From contig CATOTH010000002.1 of NCBI GenBank assembly GCA_951813065.1, positions 248,001 to 312,000 on the forward strand: DNA of 64,000 bases. Reading direction: 5' to 3'. This document shows positions 50,782-61,766 of the stretch, in pieces. The notes beneath the pieces were generated by a model. The model saw only the letters and a program-made list of their open reading frames with translations. It was not told where the DNA came from and ran no database searches. Position 1 is the first letter of the stretch. Every line of letters starts with the position of its first letter. The position numbers were made by a program, and so were the translations under genes. Origin of the DNA: an uncultured Bryobacterales bacterium. Its GTDB lineage: Bacteria; Acidobacteriota; Terriglobia; Bryobacterales; UBA6623.

Positions 50782-51275
50782 TGGGGCATTCCGGACTCCC
50801 AATGGGCATATCAGAATCTGGTTCTGTTCCGATGTACGAATTGAGGGTGCGGGAATACGGCCCTGCCGATAGTCAGTATGAGATCTGGCAGCTACCCGCT
50901 CCAGCTACGCCGCAAATCACTGCAGCCGTGCGCCTAGCTGGGCTGGGAGGGCGGAATCTGCAACTGATCGAGCATTGCGTACTGCGGCACCTGTCTAGTG
51001 TCGGGATCCGGCCCGGCCCGCGCTCAGACTCCAGTGCGCACGAATTCGCTCTGGGAGAGGATTTGGCTCTCACGCTGGGGTTGCTTTTCCGAGCGCTCGC
51101 GCCTATGCGGAGCCGTGACAGGATGCGCGCGGTAGCCCAAGGCATCGAGGCAATGGAGCGCGAGGAAGCCGCCTATTGGCTCGGCATGGCAATGCATCGC
51201 CGACGTCCCCGGCGGGTACTGACAGCTTTGCGAGTGCTCCTGACGGAGCCGGCCCCGAGAGGCGGTGATCGCTGA
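50781..51275 (+). CDS. Small partner protein of the DUF499 ATPase
   Basis: 164 residues. Its ATG overlaps the DUF499 stop (TGATG, 1-bp overlap), so it is translationally coupled; an internal ATG at 50832 (MYELRVREYG) is an alternative and may be the conserved N-terminus. No domain is recognised by eye; it is mainly helical, with a strand-rich start (YELRVREYG, YEIWQLP) and Arg-rich end. A family of small proteins following DUF499 genes is known (possibly DUF7680), but that assignment is from memory and unverified. Confidence 0.7.
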   Translation: MGHSGLPMGISESGSVPMYELRVREYGPADSQYEIWQLPAPATPQITAAVRLAGLGGRNLQLIEHCVLRHLSSVGIRPGPRSDSSAHEFALGEDLALTLGLLFRALAPMRSRDRMRAVAQGIEAMEREEAAYWLGMAMHRRRPRRVLTALRVLLTEPAPRGGDR

Positions 51276-52172
51276 GCGTGTTGCCGGATGCCGACATCGC
51301 CTCTAGCCGCATCGTCGGCCCGTCGCTCGCGCCAAGCGAACACGCGGCGTTGATCCCTGTACCCGAAGGCTTGCAGGCGAAGCAAGATGTGGACCGCGAA
51401 AGAAGGGGAATGAGGCCGGATTCAGGGCCGCTGTCGCGCGAGAAAGTGACCACCGTGTTATCACCGAGGCCAAGCTCGTCCAGGCGGCGGAGAATCCGGA
51501 AGACCTGCTGGTCGACGGAGCTCAGGACCGCGTACCACGCCTGGAGCGACCCGTAGTGCTTGCCCCAGCGGGGTCTGAGGCCCTCGTATTCGGCAAGCAT
51601 CTCCTCGGTTGGGTGGAGGGGGGAGTCAGGATCGTAGAGCTATGCGTTGACGTACGAGGCCGCATCCTGGTGGCGCTCCATGAATGCGATGGTGGCATCG
51701 GCGATCTGGGCGCTGGAAGCTACCCGGCCGCCGGGCCCGGAGCGGGAGTCATCAAAATGAAGGTCGATACCGTACTGTTCCGGCTCCGGCGCGCCGGTAG
51801 GACTGCCAAGGTGCCATTTCCCGAAGTGCACGGTAGCGAAGCCTGCTTCCTGAAGGAGGCGGGTGACCGTGGGGATCTCCGGGTCCAGATACTTGACGCA
51901 GCCCCTTCGCTCATTCAGCTCCTTGCTAGCCAGATAGTCGTGGATGCCCACCCCGCCGGGTAACTTGCCGGTCATGATGGCCGCTCGGCTCGGAGAGCAC
52001 ACGCCGGAAGCGGCATAGAACTGCGTGAACAGCGTCCCTTCCTCCGCCATTCGGTCGATATGGGGTGTCTTGAGCTCTCCCCAAACGATCCAGCCTCCGT
52101 GCGCGTTGACATTGCGGTGGCCGTAGGCGGGCAGGTCTCCCCAGCCGAGGTCATCAGAGAAGATGAAGATGA

Positions 52173-52180
52173 AATCCGGT
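52173..52180. repeat. Left 8-bp target-site duplication (AATCCGGT)
   Basis: AATCCGGT directly outside the left end of the IS; an identical copy lies outside its right end. Eight base pairs is the duplication size usual for the IS1595 family. Confidence 0.9.
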
Positions 52181-52244
52181 GGTAATTATGTATCAAACTA
52201 ACCAAGCCCACTGCAGGTCATTGAACAGAAAGAGGTTGTGAGGA

Positions 52245-52478
52245 ATGAGAGGTAAGACGAAAAGTGGTGTTCCAAACGGGAAAGTAACCATTGAGGTCAC
52301 GGTAGATCCGAAGACGGGGAACACGAACGTCAAGGGTTGGTTTCCCGGGCCGTACATTGTTCCAGCAGTTCCTGAGACCGAGGCACCATTTGTTGTCCGA
52401 GTTCGAGAGCGGAATGGGCGGATAGAGCGAATCTCAGGGGTGAACCCGAAGTGGCCTGATGAAGAATCACCCCGATGA
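52245..52478 (+). CDS. Hypothetical protein inside the IS
   Basis: 77 residues starting 64 bp from the left IS end, with GAGG upstream of the ATG. It holds two short beta-rich stretches (VTIEVTVDPKTGN, FVVRVRERNGRI). No family was recognised; it overlaps the start of the transposase by 20 bp, so it may be read with it. Confidence 0.5.
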   Translation: MRGKTKSGVPNGKVTIEVTVDPKTGNTNVKGWFPGPYIVPAVPETEAPFVVRVRERNGRIERISGVNPKWPDEESPR

Positions 52479-53142
52479 ATTTCTTTCCCTTGAAACTCTC
52501 GATCTCAAAGCTCTTATGGAGTCCTCCAAGCTCGGTCATCAGGTCTGGGTATTGGCAATGTACTTCCTGCTAACCGACCTGAAAGGCCAATCCAGCATGA
52601 AGCTGCACCGCGACCTCGGGATCACCCAGAGAGCCGCGTGGCACCTGGCCCATCGCATTCGGGAGTCGTGGAGCGAGGAACATGGCGTGTTCGGCGGTCC
52701 CATCGAGATTGACGAGACCTACATCGGCGGCAAGGAAAAGAACAAGCACAACTCCAAGAGATTGAAACCCGGTGGCGGAAGTGGCGGAAAAGCGACGGTA
52801 GTCGGCATCCGCGACCGCGAGACAAACCGCGTCGTGGCACGGCCGGTAGACAACATGCAGAAGGAGACGGTCTTGCCCTTCATCGAGGAGCGGATTGACG
52901 AGGATGTCGTGATCTACACCGACGAGAGCCCCGTCTACGGCCCGCTGGAGAATCGCGAGACTGTCAACCACAGCGTCAAGGAATACGTCCGTGACATGGC
53001 TCATATCAACGAACTGGAATCGTTCTGGTCGCATCTGAAGCGCGCCTACCACGGCACCTACCACCACATGAGCCGCAAGCACCTGCACCGCTACATCAAC
53101 GAGTCCTGTGGAAGGCACAATGAGATGTGCCGATACAATTGA
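52459..53142 (+). CDS. IS1595-like transposase, no zinc ribbon, C-terminal frameshift
   Basis: 227 residues. It starts right before the helix GHQVWVLAMYFLLTDLKG and has SSMKLHRDLGITQ, RAAWHLAHRIRE, then the DDE core: IEIDETYIGGKEK, VIYTDESPVYG, and ELESFWSHLKRAYHGTYHHMS. The N-terminal zinc ribbon of typical IS1595/ISXO2 transposases is not present. The stop at 53142 cuts the protein short: a +1 shift near 53133 would continue DTIDQMKMLVWGMENKRLKY to 53214, the family's usual C-terminus. So the copy is either mutated at that point or depends on frameshifting. Confidence 0.83.
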   Translation: MKNHPDEFLSLETLDLKALMESSKLGHQVWVLAMYFLLTDLKGQSSMKLHRDLGITQRAAWHLAHRIRESWSEEHGVFGGPIEIDETYIGGKEKNKHNSKRLKPGGGSGGKATVVGIRDRETNRVVARPVDNMQKETVLPFIEERIDEDVVIYTDESPVYGPLENRETVNHSVKEYVRDMAHINELESFWSHLKRAYHGTYHHMSRKHLHRYINESCGRHNEMCRYN

Positions 53143-53278
53143 CCAGATGAAGATGCTCGTCTGGGGGATGGAGAACAAGCGGCTGAAGTATGCGGACCTC
53201 ACCAGACGCACCTAGTACGGCTAAGTGTTTCGATCACAGCTTATTGACAGGGTTTGGACTGCCCGGTATGATAAGTGT

Positions 53279-53449
53279 ATGACCCTGAAAATAAAGAAGT
53301 TATTGCGGAGGATGAGAGGCCGTCCTGTCAAATATCCCATGCCGGAGCCGATCCCGGATACGCTGGAGAATGTGGCCCGCGCCGTGCTCACCACCCCCCC
53401 GAAGAAACGGGATGAGTGGAAGTACCTCAAGAAGTACCCGAGGAAGTAA
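53279..53449 (+). CDS. Small conserved basic passenger protein of the IS
   Basis: 56 residues from the ATG at 53279 (MTLKIKKLLRRMRGRP). The segment RGRPVKYPMPEPIPDTLENV and a C-terminal PPKKRDEWKYLKK look like a conserved short protein that accompanies such transposases, as I recall from sponge-associated and acidobacterial genomes; that association is unverified. The basic N-terminus suggests DNA or RNA binding. An upstream start at 53225 would extend it by 18 residues. Confidence 0.55.
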   Translation: MTLKIKKLLRRMRGRPVKYPMPEPIPDTLENVARAVLTTPPKKRDEWKYLKKYPRK

Positions 53450-53456
53450 TTGGTTA

Positions 53457-53831
53457 ATGACGACAGATCCTGATCTTTGCAGAGATATCCTTTTTAAGTA
53501 CGCTGATGAGCGACAACACCCGTCAGACATCGACTTTGAAGATCTTGCCAAGGAATTCCCGAAATTAGCACCGGGCGAATTGGAGTTCAATCTGATGGCC
53601 TTGGAGGAGGCCGGTCTTCTTGTGGTGTTCTACGAGCGAATAGCCACGTTTGATGGCGTGACGTATGTCATTCACTCGATTGATGGCCTTACACCTTACA
53701 AGGGATCCGAGTTTATCAGTCGTGCTAGGAAATCGAATTTTTGGGAGAACGCGAAGAAGGCATGCACAGAACAGTATGGATCTGTGATTCTTGGCCGGAT
53801 GATCGAGATACTGATGTCCAACATGGTCTGA
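53457..53831 (+). CDS. DUF2513/YjcQ-like passenger protein of the IS
   Basis: 124 residues. It reads DLCRDILFKYADE, EFNLMALEEAGLLVV, then LTPYKGSEFISRARKSNFW, the pattern of the DUF2513/YjcQ family (a winged-helix-like protein, with LTxxGxxFLxxxR near the C-terminus). It starts 7 bp after the small basic protein, so the two probably share a transcript. Its role in the IS is unknown. Family assignment is by eye. Confidence 0.6.
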   Translation: MTTDPDLCRDILFKYADERQHPSDIDFEDLAKEFPKLAPGELEFNLMALEEAGLLVVFYERIATFDGVTYVIHSIDGLTPYKGSEFISRARKSNFWENAKKACTEQYGSVILGRMIEILMSNMV

Positions 53832-53985
53832 GGTCGTGATTACTATGCGTATAGCCCCACATTTGACCCCCTCCCTACTATGCTTTCAAGTAGTGCAGCT
53901 AGAGTACTTACAGGCCGTTATTAGCTTAAATCCACTTCATTCATTATCAATGGACTGGCCGTGGTTACTCTCATACATAATTACC

Positions 53986-53993
53986 AATCCGGT
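53986..53993. repeat. Right 8-bp target-site duplication (AATCCGGT)
   Basis: Second copy of AATCCGGT, directly outside the right IS end. Confidence 0.9.
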
Positions 53994-54342
53994 TGGCGCT
54001 CGGCCGCCAGGCCAGTCGCAGGGACTGCGGTCAGAGCTCTGAGGGCGTCTCGGCGAGTCATGGTGCTTCAGTCGTCGGGCATTGCGAAGCCTATGCTACC
54101 CGGTCAGAAGCCAGACTCTTCGGGCGGAGGGCGAACTGGTGCCCAGCTCCAGAGCTGTGCATGTCACCTGCAACGACGCGGCACGACGGAACGCTCGGTC
54201 TGCGGACGACGCGGACCACCGCCTCGAGGGGTTCCGCGAACGCCTGTAAGACCACACCCCGGCTCGCGCTCGATCCGGTCCCAAAGACTTGGACTGGTAA
54301 GATGGATTCTTCTGGTTCCATCTTTCCAAGGAGTGACACACG

Positions 54343-54939
54343 ATGGCTTTTTCCGTACCCGACCTTCCCTACGATTTCGGAGCCCTGGAGCCCCATATCG
54401 ACGCCCGCACGATGGAGATCCATCACGGCAAGCACCATGCCGCGTACGTTGCGAAGCTGAACGCCGCCGTGGCCGGCACACCGCAGGCGGAGATGGACAT
54501 CAATGACCTCGTAAGCGACGCCTCGGCCGTCTCCAGCCCGGCTGTACGCAATAACGGCGGCGGCCATGCGAACCACTCCCTGTTCTGGACAATCATGAGC
54601 CCGTCCGGCGGTGGTGAGCCGTCCGGGACACTCGCCGAAGCGATGAACGCGGCATTCGGCAGCTTCGGCGACTTCCAATCACAGTTCTCGGCAGCCGCAA
54701 TGAACCGTTTCGGCAGCGGCTGGGCCTGGCTCAGCGTGGCCGGGGGCAAGCTGGTGGTCGAGTCGACGCCCAACCAGGATACGCCGCTGATGGACGGCCG
54801 GACCCCGATTCTCGGGATCGATGTCTGGGAGCACGCATACTACCTGAACTACCAGAACCGCCGACCCGACTACATCGCCGCCTTTTATAACGTGATCGAC
54901 TGGAACGCCGTGGCCGCGCGGTACGCAGCAGCGGCGTAA
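54343..54939 (+). CDS. sodB: Iron/manganese superoxide dismutase
   Basis: 198 residues, the family length. Metal ligands are visible in MEIHHGKHH (His 27), NHSLFW, and the C-terminal DVWEHAYY (Asp and His). It dismutates superoxide in the cytoplasm. NGGGHANHS, followed by GSGWAWL, is compatible with Mn or Fe use and does not discriminate clearly. An AAGGAG sequence lies about 8 bp upstream of the ATG. It lies 281 bp beyond the broken sulfatase start, where its promoter must be. Confidence 0.95.
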   Translation: MAFSVPDLPYDFGALEPHIDARTMEIHHGKHHAAYVAKLNAAVAGTPQAEMDINDLVSDASAVSSPAVRNNGGGHANHSLFWTIMSPSGGGEPSGTLAEAMNAAFGSFGDFQSQFSAAAMNRFGSGWAWLSVAGGKLVVESTPNQDTPLMDGRTPILGIDVWEHAYYLNYQNRRPDYIAAFYNVIDWNAVAARYAAAA

Positions 54940-54979
54940 GACACGGGCACGCGCGCCGTTCAAGCCCTCCGCCAGGCGG

Positions 54980-56152
54980 CTACTGGCAGAGTTGGGCGGC
55001 CAGCGGGAACCTGTCGGGGCGGAAAGCCTTGGCAGAACGCCATTGGCGGTTTTCCAGCAATTGATCGGCGAGGAGTTCGCCGCTCAACGGGGCCAGTAGG
55101 ATGCCCTTGCGGAAGTGGCCGGCGGAGACATACACGCCGTCGCAGCCCGGAACGCGCCCAATGACCGGTTGCATGTCCTCGCAGAATGGCCGGAAGCCGG
55201 ACCAGCAACTGGTGAACCGCAGTCCCCGTAACGACGGGAACAGACTCCCCCACTCCCGACGGATGTCTGCGGCAACCGCGCCGTCCGAACCTGCTTCGAA
55301 ACCCACGTCCTCCTCCGAGCCCCCCCCGGCCAGCGGGCCGCAAGCCAGCTGCCAGTAGTAGTAGCGCTGACCGATCACGATCGATCGCAGCGTCCCAGCA
55401 GGCTGCTTGTCCGTCGCAAGCAACGTGCCCCGGATCGGTCGGATCGGAGGGCGCCATCCGAGCATCTTCGTCAGCAAGGGGGTCCAGGCTCCGGCAGCAA
55501 CGACGATCGAGCCGGCGGCCATGCGCCCAGCGGATGTGGTGACGGCGATGGGTGCGGGAGCGATGCCGAGGACTTCCGCGTTGAGACAAATCTTGACTCC
55601 GTTCCCACGCAACCATTCCGCGATGCCTGCAGCGAGCTTCAGGGGATGAATCGAGCCGTCTCCCGGAAACCGGATCGCGGCGCCCGCGTGGCGCAGGAGG
55701 GGCTCGCAGGCAGCCAAGTCGCCACCCGTCAGCAGTTCGGCAGCGAATCCGGCCTTCCGGGTGCGCTCCACGCGGGCAAGGCCCCGCGACGCCTCGCCTT
55801 CATCCATCAGCCTCAGAACGCCACAGCCCACGTAGTCGCAGGCGAATTCCTCGCGCAGGGCGGCGTGCAGGTCGCGGGCGTTGCGAGCAATGTCCGGCGA
55901 GGCCAGCGTCAGGCATTCGTGCCCCGGCCACAGGCCACCGGCGCTGGCACCGGTTGACTCTCCGCAGACCGACCTCCGGTCCATCACCACGACTTTGTCA
56001 ACGCCCCTCCGACGGAGTGATAGCGCCGCGCAGAGGCCCACCAAGCCGGCACCCACTACCACCACATCGGCTGTGGTAGGCAGCGGGTCCGAGGCCAGCA
56101 GCGCATCGCGGGTTGCGGGCAGGAGTGTCCGGGACCAGATCGCATCCTGCAA
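54980..56152 (-). CDS. FAD-dependent amino-acid oxidase-like protein (DAO family)
   Basis: 390 residues. The Rossmann motif VVVVGAGLVGLCAALSL and the family signature GASAGGLWPGH near the N-terminus are followed by a substrate domain with RPIRGTLL and the C-terminal GVYVSAGHFRKGILLAPLSG. These belong to the DAO/glycine oxidase (ThiO-like) family; a role in thiamine synthesis would need ThiG/ThiS neighbours, which are absent. The start is a TTG at 56152, the first possible codon after an in-frame stop. It converges on sodB, 40 bp away. Confidence 0.85.
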   Translation of the reverse strand: MQDAIWSRTLLPATRDALLASDPLPTTADVVVVGAGLVGLCAALSLRRRGVDKVVVMDRRSVCGESTGASAGGLWPGHECLTLASPDIARNARDLHAALREEFACDYVGCGVLRLMDEGEASRGLARVERTRKAGFAAELLTGGDLAACEPLLRHAGAAIRFPGDGSIHPLKLAAGIAEWLRGNGVKICLNAEVLGIAPAPIAVTTSAGRMAAGSIVVAAGAWTPLLTKMLGWRPPIRPIRGTLLATDKQPAGTLRSIVIGQRYYYWQLACGPLAGGGSEEDVGFEAGSDGAVAADIRREWGSLFPSLRGLRFTSCWSGFRPFCEDMQPVIGRVPGCDGVYVSAGHFRKGILLAPLSGELLADQLLENRQWRSAKAFRPDRFPLAAQLCQ

Positions 56153-56273
56153 ACGGCCATGTTATCAACCAGCGCATCGCGCCGAGCGGGCGGCAGCCGG
56201 CCTTGGGAGACTGGCGGTATACTGGGCCGGTCGCGGCTCCGACTGGGGACTCGCGACCGACGGAGGATTCGGG

Positions 56274-56741
56274 ATGAAAGCTGTCCGCATTGGGTTCGGG
56301 GTCCTTGTAGGCTATCTGGCGATGTTCGCAGTCGTCTTTATCGGCATGACTGTCGTGTGGTCGATTCTGGGGGGCGAAGCAGCATTCGTGCCGGAAGGGA
56401 CGGAAGCGAGCACGCTCTGGAGTGTGATGGTTCTCGCGTCCGGATTGATCGCCGCCATCACGGGCGGACTGGTCGCAACAGCCGTTGCCAAGCACACGAC
56501 GAACCTTCCGGCCCTGCTGCTGGCAGCCTTGGTGCTGGTGCTGGGCCTGGCGATTGCGATCGGCCAACTCGGGTCCGCACCGACGCCGATGCCGGAAGGG
56601 AAGGTCGCGGCCGACCTGACCTTCTTCGAAGCCGGTGAGGTAGCCAAGTCCCCCGCCTGGTACAACTTCACGGTCCCTTGGATCGGGGCAATCGGAGTGG
56701 TGCTGGGCGAAAGGGTCTTCCGTAGAATCACCAAGAGCTGA
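56274..56741 (+). CDS. Small integral membrane protein of unknown function
   Basis: 155 residues, with the ATG at 56274 preceded by a strong GGAGGA. Four hydrophobic stretches (residues 8-30, 48-68, 80-98 and 133-148) suggest four membrane helices, with a loop rich in Glu and Pro between the third and fourth (TPMPEGK). The family is not recognised. It is read divergently from the FAD oxidase and converges on clpB. Confidence 0.75.
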   Translation: MKAVRIGFGVLVGYLAMFAVVFIGMTVVWSILGGEAAFVPEGTEASTLWSVMVLASGLIAAITGGLVATAVAKHTTNLPALLLAALVLVLGLAIAIGQLGSAPTPMPEGKVAADLTFFEAGEVAKSPAWYNFTVPWIGAIGVVLGERVFRRITKS

Positions 56742-56858
56742 TCTCCTCCACGACCGATTCCTGCGGTTGCGAAAACGCCGCTGTTGCTCCGACCGCGCCA
56801 TTCGGGGGGTCCGTGAGCCGAGCTCGCGAACCGTTCGATCCGAGTGGCCCCGTCAGAC

Positions 56859-59513
<2,655 letters not shown>

Positions 59514-59649
59514 GGATCCAGCTCCCTTCAAGGTCTCTCCCGGCCCTGAACCGGCCGAGGGATCCTGCCTGTCGCGGGCCAGGATTCCCAATGGGGGCAG
59601 GGCAGCCGGGAGGAGCCAGCCCCGCCCCTGTCGACCACGTTCCCATCGG

Positions 59650-60057
59650 TTACTGGACGGGAATCAGCCGGGCGGTGTCCTCGGGCTCACGCTTCGGTAG
59701 TGTGAGCTCGACAACGCCGTTGTCGTAGGAAGCCTTGACGCTGTCCGAGTCGACCGTGTCCGGGAGCCAGAACCGCCGAGCGAACCTGCCTCCCCGCCGC
59801 TCGCGCCGGCTGAAGCGCCTTCGGTCCTCGTCGGCGGCAACCGTCTGCCGCTCGCCGCTGATGCTCAGCACGCCCTCGTCGATCCGGACCTCGATGTCCT
59901 TCTGGGCCATCCCCGGGATGTCCCCGCGCAGCACGTAGGCGGAGTCGGTCTCCTCGATGTCAAACGCCGGCAGCCAGCTGGCATCGCCTCGGAAGGTCCC
60001 GAAAAGGCGGTCTACGTCGCGCCAAGGGTCGATGGAGTTGTGATGTCGCAGTCTCAT
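59650..60057 (-). CDS. Small heat-shock protein (Hsp20)
   Basis: 135 residues. The alpha-crystallin domain is present: FDIEETDSAYVLRGDIPGM, VLSISGERQ, and the C-terminal ASYDNGVVELTLPK, plus an IPV near the end, the IxI/V motif that anchors oligomers. It holds unfolding proteins for refolding by ClpB/DnaK. It has its own promoter, a strong Shine-Dalgarno (AAGGAGG) and is followed by clpB. Confidence 0.93.
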   Translation of the reverse strand: MRLRHHNSIDPWRDVDRLFGTFRGDASWLPAFDIEETDSAYVLRGDIPGMAQKDIEVRIDEGVLSISGERQTVAADEDRRRFSRRERRGGRFARRFWLPDTVDSDSVKASYDNGVVELTLPKREPEDTARLIPVQ

Positions 60058-60097
60058 GAGTTTTTCCTCCTTTCATGAAATCTCTGCTCTCAACCCC

Positions 60098-60125
60098 AAT
60101 ATACAGGATTCTGCGCAGATGTCAA
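60098..60125 (-). promoter_or_regulatory. hsp20-clpB promoter with an operator-like palindrome
   Basis: Minus strand: -35 TTGACA (60120-60125), 16-bp spacer, -10 TATATT (60098-60103). The spacer contains a perfect 10-bp palindrome TCTGCGCAGA at 60110-60119, a plausible repressor operator. It lies in an AT-rich stretch (60100-60185) that differs from the GC-rich surroundings. Confidence 0.6.
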
Positions 60126-60335
60126 GTTAGACCATAAATAAATCTGAGTGTAAGATTAGCAGATTATCTTATCTGATACAAAATCAGGCAAGAAACTCCG
60201 CCCGGAGTGCTGTGAGGCCTGCAAAACGGCGTTCGCTTCGAGGAGGCCGGGCAACCGAGGCTACCGCGGGCGGCGGTTGCGGGCAATCGGAGAGGGTCGC
60301 GGTCGTTCCGGCGCGGCGCCCGCGCTTCAGCCGGC

Positions 60336-61757
60336 CTACGCGAGGATACCGCTCACGACGTTGCCATGAACGTCGGTGAGTCGGAAATCGCGCCCTTGGA
60401 ACCGATACGTGAGCTTGGTGTGGTCGATGCCGAAGAGGTGCAGTATCGTCGCGTGGAGGTCGTGGACGTGGACCACGTTCTCAACAGCGTTGTAGCCGAG
60501 CTCGTCAGTCGCGCCGTAGCTGTGTCCGCCCTTAATGCCTCCCCCCGCCATCCACATCGAGAACCCCTTGATGTGATGGTCGCGGCCGAGCAGGGCCGGG
60601 TCCGATCCCTGGGACATCGGCGTCCTGCCGAATTCACCGCCCCAAACGATCAACGTGTCTTCGAACATCCCACGCCGTTTGAGGTCCTTGACCAGCGCGG
60701 CAGTGCCCCGATCAACATAGCCGCAACTCACGGGCAAGCCGTCCTTGATCGAGTTGTGGTGGTCCCAGCCGCGGTGATAGAGCTGGATGAACCGCACGCC
60801 CCGCTCGGCCAGCCTTCTCGCGAGCAGGCAATTGGCGGCGAACGTACCGTCGCCACCCCGCGTTCCGTACAGGTCCAGGACGTGCTCGGGCTCGTTCGAG
60901 AAGTCCACCAGCTCCGGGACGCTCATTTGCATGCGGAACGCCAGTTCGTACTGGGCGATCCGAGTGGCAATCTCCGGATCGCTGGTCCAGGTCTGCTGCA
61001 CTTCGTTTAGTTCGCTCACCGCGTTGATGACATCGCCCTGCATCCCCCGACTGACTCCGGCGGGGTTGCGGACATAGTTGACCGGATCCCCGGCCGAGTT
61101 GAGCTTCACTCCCTGGTACACGCTGGGCAGGAACCCGCTGCTCCATTGGCGCGCGGCAATCGGCTGGCTCTGCGAGCCTCCCTCGGAAGTCAGGACAACG
61201 AATCCCGGCAGGTCTTCGGACTCGCTGCCGAGACCGTACAGCAGCCACGACCCCATGCTTGGCCGGCCGGGCAGGCGGAAACCGCTGTTCATGAAGGTGT
61301 GGGCGGTGTCGTGATTGATCTGCTCGGTCTGCATCGAGCGGACGATGCAAACATCGTCGGCGATCGAGCCGATGTGCGGGAGCAGGGACGTCATGTGCTG
61401 GCCGCTCTCGCCGTATCGCCTGAAGGGATTCTGCGGCGCGAGGATGCGAAGCTGCTTGCCCTGAAGCTGGGCAATCTGCTGGCCCTTGGTGAAGGAGTCG
61501 GGCATCGGCTCGCCGTCACGCTTCTCGAGTTCGGGCTTGTGGTCGAGCAGCTCGAGGTGCGCAGGTCCGCCCGCCATGCACAGAAAGATGATTCGCTTGA
61601 CCGTGGCCGGCGCATTGGGGAATCCGCCCACAGCGGGCTGGACCCCCAGCAGGTCGTGTCTCAGCAGCGACGCCAGCGCAATTGGACCAAGACCCATTGA
61701 GGCCCGCCCCAGGAAGGAGCGTCGGGTCGGGAACGGGTCAACGGTCAGGTTTCGCAT
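60336..61757 (-). CDS. DUF1501 protein, Tat-exported
   Basis: 473 residues. Tat signal TRRSFLGRASMG precedes the DUF1501 body: FLCMAGGPAHLELLDHKPEL, the metal-binding-like HTFMNSGFR and the C-terminal WGGEFGRTPMS and GRDHH(I)KGFS. The family is related to the alkaline-phosphatase/sulfatase superfamily and is almost always paired with a PSD1 (DUF1549/DUF1553) gene, as here, 9 bp away on the same strand. Its function is unknown. It is abundant in Planctomycetota, Verrucomicrobiota and Acidobacteriota. Confidence 0.93.
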   Translation of the reverse strand: MRNLTVDPFPTRRSFLGRASMGLGPIALASLLRHDLLGVQPAVGGFPNAPATVKRIIFLCMAGGPAHLELLDHKPELEKRDGEPMPDSFTKGQQIAQLQGKQLRILAPQNPFRRYGESGQHMTSLLPHIGSIADDVCIVRSMQTEQINHDTAHTFMNSGFRLPGRPSMGSWLLYGLGSESEDLPGFVVLTSEGGSQSQPIAARQWSSGFLPSVYQGVKLNSAGDPVNYVRNPAGVSRGMQGDVINAVSELNEVQQTWTSDPEIATRIAQYELAFRMQMSVPELVDFSNEPEHVLDLYGTRGGDGTFAANCLLARRLAERGVRFIQLYHRGWDHHNSIKDGLPVSCGYVDRGTAALVKDLKRRGMFEDTLIVWGGEFGRTPMSQGSDPALLGRDHHIKGFSMWMAGGGIKGGHSYGATDELGYNAVENVVHVHDLHATILHLFGIDHTKLTYRFQGRDFRLTDVHGNVVSGILA

Positions 61758-61766
61758 TGCGGGCCT

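Larger units (their letters stand above)
52181..53985. mobile_element. IS1595-like insertion sequence with passenger genes, 1,805 bp
   Basis: The ends are inverted repeats: left 52181-52204 and the complement of 53962-53985 agree at 21 of 24 positions (starting GGTAATTATG). Both ends are flanked by AATCCGGT, an 8-bp duplication. The transposase has the IS1595-type DDE core. The element also carries three other frames (52245-52478, 53279-53449, 53457-53831), making it longer than simple IS1595 members. It interrupts a sulfatase gene, so it is a relatively recent insertion. Confidence 0.9.
51415..54061 (-). pseudogene. Type I sulfatase split by an IS1595-like insertion and truncated
   Basis: The 5' part (54061 to 53986) encodes a Tat-type start, MTRRDALRALTAV. 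After removing the IS and one copy of the target duplication, it continues in frame at 52180 with DFIFIFSDDLGWGD, then the formylglycine site CSPSRAAIMTGK, GKWHLG and a stop at 51640. The frame simply continues past that TAG (a tryptophan codon in homologues) as LYDPDSPLHPTEEMLAEYEGL and DNTVVTFSRDSGPES, then loses all likeness near 51415 beside the small DUF499 partner gene. So the gene has an IS, a nonsense codon and a lost 3' end. Confidence 0.85.

Noticed and set aside
38572..51275. Prophage or integrative element as the explanation of the island
   Set aside because: No integrase, phage structural, portal or terminase genes were seen, and no attachment-site repeat next to a tRNA was found. 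The nearest tRNAs are in the rRNA operon, 12 kb away.
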